DNA of 40,236 nucleotides from Pseudomonadota bacterium (GCA_021847175.1 JAJZUI010000005.1:1-40236), one strand, 5' to 3'; positions 9,658 to 20,217 are shown, counted from the stretch's first letter. Notes: generated by a model from the sequence alone, not told the origin. Numbers and translations: made by a program.

Positions 9658-11256
9658 TCAGGCCGCGTCGGCGGGGCGGTCGAGCGCGGTCTCGATGAGC
9701 GCCACGGTCTCGGCGACGCCGTAGAGGGCGACGAACGGGCCGAAGCGCGGCCCTTCCTGCTGGCCCAGCAGCACCTGGTAGAGGCAGGCGAACCAGTCGC
9801 GCAGATTGGCGAAGGCGTGGCGCTTGCCGACCTCGTAGAGCAGTTCCTGGATCGTGTCGCCGGGCTCGGAGGCGGGCAGGTCGGCCAGCGTGCGGGCGAG
9901 GTCGGCCAGCGCCCCGCGCTCGATCTCGTTAGGCTGGCGGAACGTCTTGCCCGGGCGGATGCGGTCGCGGTAGTAGGCCACGGCGTAGTCCACCAGGCGG
10001 GCGAGGAACGGCATCTCCTCCGGGCTCGCGCCGGGGACGTAGCGGCGGATGAAGCCCCAGAGGATGTCCGTCGATTCCGCGTTCACCACGCTCGCGAGGT
10101 TGAGCAGCATGCCGAACGGAATCGGGCTCGCGGCGGATTGCGGCACATGGCCGGCGTGGATGTGCCAGGCGGGATTGGCGGTGTCGTCCTGTGCCGCCAT
10201 CGCCTTCTGCGCGTTGGCGACATACTCGTCCGTCGCGCGCGGGATGACGTCGAAATAGAGCCGCTTGGCGCGCTGCGGGGCCTGGTACATGAACTGCGCC
10301 AGGCTCTCCGGCGGCGCATAGCGCAGCCATTCCTCCACCGAGAGCCCGTTGCCCTTGCTCTTGCTGATCTTCTGGCCGTTCTCGTCGAGGAACAGCTCGT
10401 AGGTGAAGCCGACCGGCGGCTCGGCGCCGAGCGCGCGGCAAATCCTGCTGGAGAGCTTGACGGAATCGATGAGATCCTTGCCGGACATCTCGTAGTCGAC
10501 GCCCAGCGCCGCCCAGCGCATGGCCCAGTCCGCCTTCCATTGCAGCTTGCAGGCGCCGCCGGTGACCGGCGTTTCGATCGCGGAATTATCCTCCGGGTCG
10601 CGCCAGACCACGGTGCCGGCATCGGGGTCGCAGCGCTCGATCGGCACCTGCATGACGATGCCGGTGCGCGGATGGATGGGCAGGATCGGCGAGTAGGTGG
10701 CGCGCCGCTCGGGCCCGAGTGTGGGCAGGACGAGGGCGAGGATCGCGTCGTGACGCTCCAGCACGCGCCTGAGCGTCGCGTCGAACGTGCCGGCGAGGTA
10801 ATAGTCCGTGGAGGAGGCGAACTCGTACTCGAAGCCGAACGCGTCGAGAAACGAGCGCAGCCGCGCATTGTTGTGCGCGCCGAAGCTCTCGTGGGTGCCG
10901 AACGGGTCGGGGATGCGCGTCAGCGGCTGGCCGAGATAGCGCGCCAGCATCTCACGGTTGGGCACGTTGTCCGGCACCTTGCGCAGCCCGTCCATGTCGT
11001 CGGAGAAGGCGATCAGGCGCGACTTCCTGCCGGTGAGTCGCGTGAAGGCATGGCGGACCCAGCTGGTGCGCGCGACCTCGCCGAACGTGCCGATATGCGG
11101 CAGGCCGGAGGGGCCGTAGCCGGTCTCGAACAGGGCCTCGTCCTTGCCCGCGGCGGCGATGCGCTCGGCGACCTTCTTCGCCTCCTCGAACGGCCAGGAG
11201 GAGGGGGATGGCGCGGACGTGCCTGATGCGGGAGCCTGTCGGGTGGCCTGTGACAT
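9658..11256 (-). CDS. lysK: Lysyl-tRNA synthetase, class I
   Basis: HIGH-type motif [24 protein letters not shown]-type motif [24 protein letters not shown]; class I LysRS architecture. Confidence 0.95.
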   Translation of the reverse strand: MSQATRQAPASGTSAPSPSSWPFEEAKKVAERIAAAGKDEALFETGYGPSGLPHIGTFGEVARTSWVRHAFTRLTGRKSRLIAFSDDMDGLRKVPDNVPNREMLARYLGQPLTRIPDPFGTHESFGAHNNARLRSFLDAFGFEYEFASSTDYYLAGTFDATLRRVLERHDAILALVLPTLGPERRATYSPILPIHPRTGIVMQVPIERCDPDAGTVVWRDPEDNSAIETPVTGGACKLQWKADWAMRWAALGVDYEMSGKDLIDSVKLSSRICRALGAEPPVGFTYELFLDENGQKISKSKGNGLSVEEWLRYAPPESLAQFMYQAPQRAKRLYFDVIPRATDEYVANAQKAMAAQDDTANPAWHIHAGHVPQSAASPIPFGMLLNLASVVNAESTDILWGFIRRYVPGASPEEMPFLARLVDYAVAYYRDRIRPGKTFRQPNEIERGALADLARTLADLPASEPGDTIQELLYEVGKRHAFANLRDWFACLYQVLLGQQEGPRFGPFVALYGVAETVALIETALDRPADAA

Positions 11257-11347
11257 GGGGGCGCAACCTATGGACGGGTCCGGCGAGGGTCAATGCGTGG
11301 CGACGCCGGCTTGTGGCGGGCCTGGGAGTGGAGAGATTCGCGGCGTG

Positions 11348-14104
11348 ATGGATGATCGGCCCTCCGGGGAGGCAGCGCCGGCGCTGGTGGCGGGCGCCGG
11401 GCGCGCCGTGCTGCTCGATGCCTCGGGCGAGGTGATGCTGCTGCAGCCGCGCGAGGCGCTGCGCGCGCTTCGCGACCGCGCGCCCCCGCTGCTGGTGCAC
11501 GCCCCGGCGACCGCGCGGCGGCTGGGCTCGCGCGGCTTCGCCTGCTTCGACCTCTTGGAGCTCTTCGCCTTCGTGCATCCGGCGCGGCCCGCTGCGCCCA
11601 CGCCGCGCGGGCTCGCGCTCGCCCTCGGGTTCGAACCGCCGGAGGGGATGGAGGCGGCAGCTGCGATGCTCGCCGACATGGCTGACCTCCTGCTCGGGCA
11701 TCTCGCGCTGCTGCGCGGGACCGAGGCCGGGCGCGATGCCGGGGCGATCGCGGCGCGGATGGCGGCGGCCGGATGGAACTGGGGCAGCGCCGTGCTCGCG
11801 GCCCTAGGCACCCGGACGGAGCCCGGGCCGGATGCGCTGCGTGTCTGGAAGCGGCTGGCGGAGTGGGAGGACGCGGCGCCGCGGCCGCAGCCCACCCAGC
11901 ATGCCGTCGCCCCGGAATCGGCGCGTGCGCGGCTCGCCGCGATGCTCGGCGGCGGCGCCGAGCCGCGCCCGATGCAGGCGGACTATGCCGCGGCCGTCGC
12001 CGCCGCGTTCGCGCCGAGGGAGGCACGCGGCGACCCGCACGTGGTGCTCGCCGAGGCCGGTACCGGCACGGGCAAGACGCTGGGCTACATCGCGCCGGCC
12101 ACGCTGTGGGCCGAGACCAACGGCGCGCCGGTCTGGGTCTCCACCTACACGCGGCACCTGCAGCGCCAGGTGGAGGCGGAGCTGGCGCGCCTCTATCGCG
12201 ATCCGAACAAGCGGCGCGCCCGCGTCGTGGTGCGCAAGGGGCGGGAGAACTACCTCTGCCTGCTCAACTTCGAGGAGGCGGTGGCGGGCGGCGGCGCGGA
12301 TATCGCGCTCGGGCTGATCGCGCGCTGGATCGGCGCCACGTCCGATGGCGACATTTCAGGCGGCGACCTGCCCGGCTGGTTCGCGGAGCTGTTCGGCCCG
12401 GCGCGCATCGCGTCCCTGGTGGACCGGCGCGGCGAGTGCATCCACGCCGGCTGCTTCCACTGGCGGCGCTGCTTTCCGGAACACGTCATCCGCCGCGCGC
12501 AGGGGGCGGACATCGTCGTCGCCAACCACGCGCTGACCATGGCGCAGGCAGTCTGGGGCGGGCTCGACGACCACCTGGTGCCGACGCACTACGTGTTCGA
12601 CGAGGGGCACCACCTGTTCGACGCCGCGGACTCGGCCTTCGCCATCGCGCTCTCGGCGCAGGAGGCGGCGGAACTGCGGCGCTGGCTGCTCGGCGCGGAG
12701 GGCGGGCGCTCGCGCGCGCGCGGCCTGCGGCGGCGCATCGAGGAACTGGTGCTCGGCCGCCCGGCGCTGGAGGGGGCGCTGGATGGCCTGCTGCGCGCCG
12801 CCCGTGCGCTGCCCACGCGCGACTGGATGGAGCCGGACGGCACACTGAGCGGACCGCTGGGCGCCGGCGCCGCGGGGCCTGGCGAGGCGTTCCTCGCAGC
12901 GTTGCGCGCGCAGGTGCTGGCGCGCTGCGAAGGCGAAGAGGGTTCGCTGGAATGCGACCTCCATCCGGTCGCCCCGGCGCTCGCGGCCTCGGCGGGCGAG
13001 TTCGCACGGGCGCTGTCGCGCATCTTGGAGCCCGCGAAGGAGCTCGCACGGCTGCTCGACCGCCGCCTCGACGACGAGGCCGAGGAGCTCGACGCCGCGA
13101 TGCGCAACCGCATTGAGGCCGCCTGCCGCAGCCTGGCGCGCCGCGTGATCCTGCCCCTCACCGCGTGGGTCGACATGCTCGGCGCCGTTCAGGCCACGCC
13201 GCCCGAGCCCGGCGTGCGGCAGGAGCAGGTGTTGTTCCTGCGCCTTGAGCGACGCGACGGCACGGAGCGGGACGCGGCCCTGCTGCGCCACTTCCTCGAC
13301 CCGACCATTCCGTTCGCGATGAGCCTCGCGCGGCCGGCGCAGGGCATGGTGGTGACGTCGGCGACGTTGCGCGACGCCGGCGAGGCGGATGTGGAGACGG
13401 CGTGGCTGGACGCGGAGGCGCGCGTGGGCGCCACACACCTGCCCTCTCCCGCGATCCGCGTGGTGGTGCCCAGCGCCTTCGACTACCGGCGCCAGACGCA
13501 GGTCTTCGTCGTGACCGACGTGGCGCCGGAGCTCGACGCGGTCGCCGCGGCGTACCGCGAGCTGTTCCTCGCGGCCGGCGGCGGCGGGCTCGGCCTGTTC
13601 ACCGCGATCGCGCGGCTGCGCGCGGTGCATGCGCGCATCGCGGCGCGGCTGGAGGCGGCGGGCATCCCGCTCTACGCGCAGCACGTCGACGCGATGGACA
13701 ACGCCACACTGGTCGACGTGTTCCGCGCCGAGCCCGAGAGCTGCCTGCTCGGCACCGACGCGATGCGCGACGGCGTCGATGTGCCGGGCCGCGCGCTGCG
13801 TCTCGTCGTGTTCGAGCGCGTGCCGTGGGCGCGGCCCGACATCCTGCATCGCGAGCGGCGCATCCACCTCTCGGGCGGCGACCCGCAGGCCTACGACGCG
13901 CGGGTGGCGCGGATGCGGTTGCGCCAGGCCTTCGGTCGCCTGATCCGCGCGGAGGGGGATCGCGGCGTGTTCGTCCTGCTCGACCGCCGCACGCCGTCGC
14001 GCCTGCTTTCCGCCTTCCCGGTTCCCGCTCGGCGCGTGGGCCTGTCAGAGGCGGTGGCGGCGACGCGCGCGTTCCTTCTGGAGGACAATACGCTTCAGAA
14101 GTAG
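11348..14104 (+). CDS. ATP-dependent DNA helicase, DinG/Rad3-like (XPD-family)
   Basis: Walker A AEAGTGTGKTLGYIAPA, DEGH box YVFDEGHHLFDAADSAFA, candidate Fe-S cysteines (YLCLL...CIHAGCFHWRRC), C-terminal RLRQAFGRLIRAEGDRGVFVLLDRR. Confidence 0.87.
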   Translation: MDDRPSGEAAPALVAGAGRAVLLDASGEVMLLQPREALRALRDRAPPLLVHAPATARRLGSRGFACFDLLELFAFVHPARPAAPTPRGLALALGFEPPEGMEAAAAMLADMADLLLGHLALLRGTEAGRDAGAIAARMAAAGWNWGSAVLAALGTRTEPGPDALRVWKRLAEWEDAAPRPQPTQHAVAPESARARLAAMLGGGAEPRPMQADYAAAVAAAFAPREARGDPHVVLAEAGTGTGKTLGYIAPATLWAETNGAPVWVSTYTRHLQRQVEAELARLYRDPNKRRARVVVRKGRENYLCLLNFEEAVAGGGADIALGLIARWIGATSDGDISGGDLPGWFAELFGPARIASLVDRRGECIHAGCFHWRRCFPEHVIRRAQGADIVVANHALTMAQAVWGGLDDHLVPTHYVFDEGHHLFDAADSAFAIALSAQEAAELRRWLLGAEGGRSRARGLRRRIEELVLGRPALEGALDGLLRAARALPTRDWMEPDGTLSGPLGAGAAGPGEAFLAALRAQVLARCEGEEGSLECDLHPVAPALAASAGEFARALSRILEPAKELARLLDRRLDDEAEELDAAMRNRIEAACRSLARRVILPLTAWVDMLGAVQATPPEPGVRQEQVLFLRLERRDGTERDAALLRHFLDPTIPFAMSLARPAQGMVVTSATLRDAGEADVETAWLDAEARVGATHLPSPAIRVVVPSAFDYRRQTQVFVVTDVAPELDAVAAAYRELFLAAGGGGLGLFTAIARLRAVHARIAARLEAAGIPLYAQHVDAMDNATLVDVFRAEPESCLLGTDAMRDGVDVPGRALRLVVFERVPWARPDILHRERRIHLSGGDPQAYDARVARMRLRQAFGRLIRAEGDRGVFVLLDRRTPSRLLSAFPVPARRVGLSEAVAATRAFLLEDNTLQK

Positions 14105-14214
14105 AACGCGCGGCCCAGCCGGCCCCCGCCTTGCCGTGGCGTCTCGTCTTGAATGCCCCGCGATGTGCCTTTTTGTACTCGACTCGGGGCGCCATCGTTC
14201 CCACTCTGCGCGCG

Positions 14215-15834
14215 ATGACGGAACCGAAGCCGGACCCGGCACCCCTCGACGGCCTGCTCGAACACGCCGACCGCGAGGGGGTCGGCGGCTGGGCGCGCGA
14301 CCTCGCGGCGCCGGAGTTCCCGGTCGAGCTCGACATCGTGCTGGACGGCGTGCGCGCGGCGCGGATAGAGGCGTCCCAGCATCGCGTGGACCTCGACGGG
14401 GCCGGCATCGGCCCGCACGCCTTTCTGCTCCGTTTCCCGCCGGGGTTGCGGGCCGCCGAGGTGGCGGTGCTGCGCGCCGGCACGGAGCAGCATCTTGCGG
14501 GGTCGCCCAAGCGCCTCCCGCCCGCGACCGAGGAAGAGGACCCGGCGGCCGCCCTGACCGCGGCGGCACTCGCCGCCGCCGAGGAACCCGCCGAGGCCGC
14601 GTCGCTGGCCGCCGACCTCGCCGACCGACTCGCGGCCAGCCTCGCCCGGCCCGACCTCCGCCAAGCCCGGCTGCTCGCGCGCTGGGGGCATGGTGCCGCG
14701 GCACAGGGCGCCAGCCCGCGCGCCGTCGCGCCCCGTTCCATCGCCATCGACCAGGGCGTGCCGGACCCGGCGCGCGATGCCGGTTCCAGCGCCGTCCTCT
14801 CGCACCTCGAATCGCTGCGCCGGCTCGGCTACGCGGTGGAGTTCGCGGCGGCGCACAGCCTGGCCCGCGTCCCGGCCCATGACGGCATCGAGGCGCGCGG
14901 CATCACCGCCTGGCATGCTCCCTGGATTGCCTCGGTCGAGGAACTGCTCGCCGCCGCCGGCGAGACCGCGGACGTGGTCTATATCCACCGCCTGCCGGTG
15001 ATGCGCCGCTACGCCGCGCTGGCGCGCGACTGGTGCCCGAACGCCCGCCTCGTCTTCTGCATCGCCGACCTCCATCACCTGCGCGCCGCGCGCCAGTACG
15101 CCATCGAGGCCGCGGTGCCGTTCGAAGCCGCGCTGGCCACGCCACGGATCGCCGCCCTGCGCGCCCAGGAACTCGCCGCCTGCGAGGCCGCCGATGCCGT
15201 CATCGCCCACTCGCAGGCGGAGGCGGCGATCATCGCCGCGGAAGCCCCGGACGCCGTCGTCCACGTCATCCCCTGGCACGTCCCGGTCGAGCCAGCCACG
15301 ACGCCCTGGGCGGAGCGGCGCGGCGTGGCCTTCGTCGGCTCCTACGGCCATCCGCCCAATCTCGACGCGGCCCATGTGCTGCTCGACACGGTCATGCCGC
15401 TCGTCTGGGCGAAGGCGCCGGAGCTGCGCCTCGTGCTTGCCGGGTCCGACCTGCCGGCGAGCCTCGCCGCACGCGCCTCGCCGCTGGTCGACGTCCTGGG
15501 CCAGGTCCCCGACCTCGCGAGCCTGTGGAACCAGGTCCGCCTCACCTGCGCGCCGTTGCGTTTCGGGGCCGGGCTGAAAGGCAAGATCCTCTCCTCGCTC
15601 GCGGCCGGCCTGCCCTGCGTCACCACCCCGGTCGGCGCGGAGGGGATCCCCGCCGCGGCGCTGCCCGGCAGCATCGCCGCCGATCCCGCCGGGCTCGCCG
15701 CCGCCATCCTGCGCCTGCACGAGGACGAGGTCGCGTACCGTTCCGCCTCCGAGGCGGGGCTTGCTTATGCCCGTTCCGCCCTGTCGGAGGCCGCGATCGA
15801 CGCCGCCATGCGCGACGTCTGCGGCCTGGCCTGA
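14215..15834 (+). CDS. Glycosyltransferase (GT4/GT-B-like) with an N-terminal accessory domain
   Basis: GWARDLAAPEFPVELDIVLDG N-terminal module; GT-B C-terminal half VAFVGSYGHPPNLDAAHVLLDTVMPLVW...RLVLAGSDLP...APLRFGAGLKGKILSSLAAGLPCVTTPVGAEGIP. Confidence 0.88.
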   Translation: MTEPKPDPAPLDGLLEHADREGVGGWARDLAAPEFPVELDIVLDGVRAARIEASQHRVDLDGAGIGPHAFLLRFPPGLRAAEVAVLRAGTEQHLAGSPKRLPPATEEEDPAAALTAAALAAAEEPAEAASLAADLADRLAASLARPDLRQARLLARWGHGAAAQGASPRAVAPRSIAIDQGVPDPARDAGSSAVLSHLESLRRLGYAVEFAAAHSLARVPAHDGIEARGITAWHAPWIASVEELLAAAGETADVVYIHRLPVMRRYAALARDWCPNARLVFCIADLHHLRAARQYAIEAAVPFEAALATPRIAALRAQELAACEAADAVIAHSQAEAAIIAAEAPDAVVHVIPWHVPVEPATTPWAERRGVAFVGSYGHPPNLDAAHVLLDTVMPLVWAKAPELRLVLAGSDLPASLAARASPLVDVLGQVPDLASLWNQVRLTCAPLRFGAGLKGKILSSLAAGLPCVTTPVGAEGIPAAALPGSIAADPAGLAAAILRLHEDEVAYRSASEAGLAYARSALSEAAIDAAMRDVCGLA

Positions 15835-15951
15835 CCCCGCTCGGCGCCGCGCGCCGCGGGAGCGCCTGATTGTTCCGACATGATCTTTCCCCGAATCCAG
15901 CGCCGCGCCTAAGCTGATTGCAACGGAGTTCCGCGCCAACAGGAGCATTCG

Positions 15952-18621
15952 ATGGCGACAGTGCCGACGGCAACCATCACCGGCAATATAACCACCCCGA
16001 TTAATCTGGCTGCGGGGAACTACGCGGATCCCGTTACCAACGCCGGAACAATCTCGGTGTCGTCCGGCCCCTATGCTCTCGGCGCGACGAGCAACTGGAC
16101 CCTCGTCAACGACGGCACGATCCTGGGGGCGGTGGCGAGCGGCGACTACGGCGTGTACCTGAACAGCGGCGCGATCACCAACGCCGCAGGGGCCATGATC
16201 GCTGGCGGCGGCGCGCTGGAGATCAAGTCCGGCGCCGGCGTCGTTCTCAACAGCGGCGTCCTCGCCGGCTCGTACCTGGGCGGCGCGTTCCTCTACGGTG
16301 GCGGCTACCTCGCCAACACCGGCACCGGCAGGATCACCGGCGCGCAATACGGGGCAGGCTTCAAGACCGCGGCCGGGACGGTCGTGAACCACGGCCTGAT
16401 CTCGGGCGCCAGCAACGCAGGCGTGGTGCTGGCCAAGGGGGGCGACGTCGAGAATTTCGCCGGCGCAACGATCTCCGGGGGCTCGTACGGCATCCGGGCC
16501 GGGCACGGCGCGGGCACCGTCCAGTCCGCCGGCACCATCGTCGGTGGCAATGGCACGGCGGTTTCCCTCGCATACGGCTACCACAATCGCGTGGACGTCG
16601 CGCCGGGCGCCGTCTTCCAGGGGATCGTCGACGGCGGCAACACCATCGGCTCGCCCGTGGAGAGCACGCTGCAGCTGGCCTATTACGTAGGCCGCCCCAC
16701 GGGCACGCTCACCAACCTCAACGCCAGCTTCGTCAATTTCCAGCAGATCTCGGTCAAGGGCGACTGGGTGTTCGGCGCCAACGACACGCTGCTGCCGGGC
16801 GTGACGCTGACGGATGCGGGCGCCGGGACCAAGAGCCCCGCCGGCACCATCGGCGGCTATGGGCTGATGCTCAATGCCAACGACGCCGTGACGGTCGAGC
16901 CGGGCGCGCTGGTCTCGCGAGCCAGTTCCACGACGCCGTACACGGCCGGCATCTTCGCCCTGGGCAACGCCGGCAACGTCTATGTCGCCAATGCCGGCCT
17001 CGTTACGAACGCCGCCAACAACACCGCCGCGGGGATCGCGCTGTTCGACGGCGGCACCATCGTCAACGGGCTGACGAGCGGCGGGGTCTTCACGGCGACC
17101 GGAACCATCGTCGGCCACGATGTCGGCATCTACGCCACCGCAGCCGCGGGCATCGCCGCCACCATCGTCAACCCCGGCATCATCCAGGGCATCTACAGCA
17201 GCGGGGTCGATCTGAAAGCCGTCGCCGCCGTGGGTAACTTTTCCGGCGGCACGATCATCGCGCCGCAGAACGGCCTGGTCGCCGAGGTCGGGGGTACGGT
17301 CGTCAACGCCGGCCTTATCGCCGCGACGAGCGCGAGCAACTCGCAGGGCGTCTATCTCAATGGCGGCGCGGTCACCAATCTCGCGAGCGGCACGATCTCG
17401 GGCTGGGTCGGCATCCAGGCGGGTTTAACTGCCGCGCCGATGACCGTGGTCGATGCCGGAACGATCGCGGGGTCCGCCTATGCGATCCAGTTCCGCGCGG
17501 GTGCCAACAACGCCCTGGTGCTCGATCCTGGCGCGTATGTGCATGGGACGGTTGGCGGCCAGAATACCCTCAACTCGGGCTTCGTCACCTCGCTCGAACT
17601 CGCCGCCGGCACCGGGACATTCAACAGCTCCATCACCACGCTGCGCGACGTCTATCAGATAGACGTCAACAGTGGCGCGAACTGGGTCTGGACCGGGTCG
17701 GGCGCCACGCTCGCCGCCGGCGCCGTTCTTTCCGATTTCGGCGCCCTCACGCTCGCCTCCGCGCTCGCGGGGGCCGGCGACATCTCGCTTGGCACGAACG
17801 CGACCCTCGCCGTCATGCCCGGCGCCACGCCCGCGCCGACGATCACCAGCTTCGGCGGCCATGAGACGATCGAGGTGGTCGGCGGTTCCGCCACCGGTCT
17901 CACGCTCTCGGGCTCGCAACTCACCATCGCCGGCACGGGCGTCACGCTCAATGTCAACACGGCTCTGCCGGCACGTGATTTCGGTTTCGTCACGAGCAAC
18001 GGCAACACCTACATCACCGCCTGCTTCGCCGCGGGCACGCGCATCGCCGGTGCGTTCGGCAAGGTGCCGGTGGAGGCGCTGCGCGAGGGTGACCGGGTGC
18101 GCACCGCCTCCGGCCGTCTGGCGACGGTACGCTGGCTCGGCCATCGCCGCACCAACCTGCGCCAGCACCCGCGCCCGCACGACGTGATGCCGGTTCGCGT
18201 GCGCGCCGGCGCCTTCGGCGACCGGCTGCCGAGCCGGGACCTGGTTCTTTCGCCCGATCACGCGGTGTTCATGGACGGCTACCTCGTGCCGATCCGCCAC
18301 CTCGTCAACGGCCAGAGCATCGTGCAGGAGACCCGCGATGCCGTCACCTACTGGCATGTGGAGCTAGAGAGGCACGACGTGCTGCTCGCCGAGGACCTGC
18401 CCTGCGAGTCCTACCTCGACACCGGCAACCGCGCCGCGTTCGAGAATGCCGAGGGTCCGATGGAACTGCACCCCGACTTCGCCCGCCGCGTGTGGCGCGA
18501 GCAGGGCTGCGCGCCGATCCTGGTGGACCCGGCGGAGCCCGCCCTGCGCGCGCTGCATATGCGCCTGCTCGCCCGGGCGCGTTTCGTGGCTACCGCGCGG
18601 GTGACAAGCGTGTCAGCATGA
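15952..18621 (+). CDS. Large repetitive beta-helix (adhesin-like) protein with C-terminal Hint domain (Hint_2-like)
   Basis: Repeated NAGTI/GGTV-type turns over about 680 aa; C-terminal Hint signature ITACFAAGTRIAGAFGKVPVEALREGDRVRTASG...RDLVLSPDHAVFMDGYLVPIRHLVNG...YWHVELERHDVLLAEDLPCESYLD; AGGAG upstream of ATG. Confidence 0.85.
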   Translation: MATVPTATITGNITTPINLAAGNYADPVTNAGTISVSSGPYALGATSNWTLVNDGTILGAVASGDYGVYLNSGAITNAAGAMIAGGGALEIKSGAGVVLNSGVLAGSYLGGAFLYGGGYLANTGTGRITGAQYGAGFKTAAGTVVNHGLISGASNAGVVLAKGGDVENFAGATISGGSYGIRAGHGAGTVQSAGTIVGGNGTAVSLAYGYHNRVDVAPGAVFQGIVDGGNTIGSPVESTLQLAYYVGRPTGTLTNLNASFVNFQQISVKGDWVFGANDTLLPGVTLTDAGAGTKSPAGTIGGYGLMLNANDAVTVEPGALVSRASSTTPYTAGIFALGNAGNVYVANAGLVTNAANNTAAGIALFDGGTIVNGLTSGGVFTATGTIVGHDVGIYATAAAGIAATIVNPGIIQGIYSSGVDLKAVAAVGNFSGGTIIAPQNGLVAEVGGTVVNAGLIAATSASNSQGVYLNGGAVTNLASGTISGWVGIQAGLTAAPMTVVDAGTIAGSAYAIQFRAGANNALVLDPGAYVHGTVGGQNTLNSGFVTSLELAAGTGTFNSSITTLRDVYQIDVNSGANWVWTGSGATLAAGAVLSDFGALTLASALAGAGDISLGTNATLAVMPGATPAPTITSFGGHETIEVVGGSATGLTLSGSQLTIAGTGVTLNVNTALPARDFGFVTSNGNTYITACFAAGTRIAGAFGKVPVEALREGDRVRTASGRLATVRWLGHRRTNLRQHPRPHDVMPVRVRAGAFGDRLPSRDLVLSPDHAVFMDGYLVPIRHLVNGQSIVQETRDAVTYWHVELERHDVLLAEDLPCESYLDTGNRAAFENAEGPMELHPDFARRVWREQGCAPILVDPAEPALRALHMRLLARARFVATARVTSVSA

Positions 18622-18648
18622 CCCCCTGACGAGGAGGGGGTCCAAGAC

Positions 18649-20217
18649 ATGAAACGTCGTGCCTTCATGGCGTCCGGCGCCGCGACCGCGCTTGCCGTGC
18701 CCGGTGTCACGCGCGCCGCCACCAGCACGCTGAACCACATCCCGATCGCTGATCCCGGTTCGCTCGACCCGGTGTGGACCACCGGCGATCCCACGCGCAA
18801 CTTCTCGCTCGCCGTCTATGACACGCTCTACGGCAACGACGCGAACTTCGTTCCGCATCCGCAAATGGCGGCCGGGCATACGGTTTCGTCCGACAAGCGC
18901 ACCTGGACGATCACGCTGCGCGACGGACTGAAGTTCCACGACAACGCGCCGGTCACCGCCGCGGATTGCGTCGCCTCGCTCAGGCGCTGGGCGCAGGTCG
19001 ATGCGTTCGGCATCACCGTCGGCGCGTTCGTGGACAGCTTCACCGCGCCCAACGACAAGACGCTGGTCATCAAGCTCAAGAAGCCCTTCGCGATGATCCC
19101 CAACGCGCTGGCCTTCTACAGTTCCTGCATCATGCCGGCGCACCAGGTTCCGGCGAACCCGCGCGACCAGATCCGCACGGCAATTGGCAGCGGCCCCTTC
19201 GTCTTCAACGCGGCCGAGCGGGTGCCCGGCGCCAAGCTCGTCTTCGAGAAATTCGCCGGCTACGTCCCGCGCGGCAGCGGCACGCCCTCGTTCATGGCCG
19301 GCCCGAAGGTCGCCTATTTCGACCGCGTTGTGTGGACGGTGATCAACGACTCCGCCACCGCCGCCGCGGCGCTGGAATCCGGCGAGCAGGACTGGTGGGC
19401 GTTTCCCGACATCGACCTGATCGCCGCCCTCCAGGCGACGGGCAAGATCAAGACACGCGTCACCGACGTGACCGGCGAGATCGGCTGCCTGCGCTTCAAC
19501 TGGCTCTATCCGCCGTTCGACAAGCCACAGATCCGCCGCCTCGTGCTGCGCGCGATGAACCAGAAGGAGGTGATGGCCGCCGTTGCCGGCTCGCAGCCCA
19601 GCATCATCAAGACCGATGTCGGCGTCTTCGTCCCCGGCACGCCGATGGCTTCCACGACGGGGGTCGCGGTGACGCGCGGGGTGAAGGACCCGGCGAGCCT
19701 CAGGCCGGAGCTGGAGAAGGCCGGCTACAAGGGTGAGAAGATCGTCGTGCTGGTGGGCGCGAATGTCCCGATCATTAACAGCGAGGGCCTGGTCTGCATC
19801 GACGTGCTGAAGAAGATGGGCTTCAACGTCGAGCTGCAGTCGCTCGATTTCGGCACCGTGGTGCAGCGCCGCGAATCCCAGAAGCCGCCCTCGCAGGGCG
19901 GGTGGAACATCTTCTTCACCTTCCTCGGCGGCATCGGCAACATCATGCCGCTCGCCAACCCCGCCCTCGAGGGCAACGGCAGGAAAGCCTGGTACGGCTG
20001 GCCCACGATGCCGACGATGGACAAGCTGATGGCGGCGTGGCTGAGCGCGCCCGATCTCGCCGCGCAGCAGAAGATCTGCGAGCAGATGCAGCAGGTGCTT
20101 TGGCACGACGTGCCGTATGTGCCGCTCGGCATGTACCAGCAGCCGACCGCCTACCGCACGTATCTCAGGGATATCCGCATGGGATTCCCGCAGATGTACG
20201 GCGTGCGCCGCGCCTGA
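18649..20217 (+). CDS. ABC transporter substrate-binding protein, family 5 (DppA/OppA-like), copy 1
   Basis: Signal MKRRAFMASGAATALAVPG; LRDGLKFHDNAPVTAADCVASLRRW, typical of SBP_bac_5; near-identical in length to the next ORF. Confidence 0.92.
   Translation: MKRRAFMASGAATALAVPGVTRAATSTLNHIPIADPGSLDPVWTTGDPTRNFSLAVYDTLYGNDANFVPHPQMAAGHTVSSDKRTWTITLRDGLKFHDNAPVTAADCVASLRRWAQVDAFGITVGAFVDSFTAPNDKTLVIKLKKPFAMIPNALAFYSSCIMPAHQVPANPRDQIRTAIGSGPFVFNAAERVPGAKLVFEKFAGYVPRGSGTPSFMAGPKVAYFDRVVWTVINDSATAAAALESGEQDWWAFPDIDLIAALQATGKIKTRVTDVTGEIGCLRFNWLYPPFDKPQIRRLVLRAMNQKEVMAAVAGSQPSIIKTDVGVFVPGTPMASTTGVAVTRGVKDPASLRPELEKAGYKGEKIVVLVGANVPIINSEGLVCIDVLKKMGFNVELQSLDFGTVVQRRESQKPPSQGGWNIFFTFLGGIGNIMPLANPALEGNGRKAWYGWPTMPTMDKLMAAWLSAPDLAAQQKICEQMQQVLWHDVPYVPLGMYQQPTAYRTYLRDIRMGFPQMYGVRRA

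Noticed and set aside
8119-11226. 1035-aa + strand ORF opposite the mprF-like gene and lysK
   Set aside because: Spans two genuine antisense genes, has biased composition (R, E, Q, G, H) and no family signature.
12356-13867. 503-aa - strand ORF within the helicase gene
   Set aside because: Antisense shadow of helicase motifs; no domain recognised.
14095-17118. 1007-aa - strand ORF opposite the glycosyltransferase and Hint gene
   Set aside because: Crosses two well-supported + strand genes; low-complexity translation.
15952-18000. Repetitive region considered as a nucleotide-level tandem or CRISPR-like repeat
   Set aside because: Repetition is at the protein level (beta-helix turns NAGTI/GGT); no conserved repeat-spacer units in DNA.
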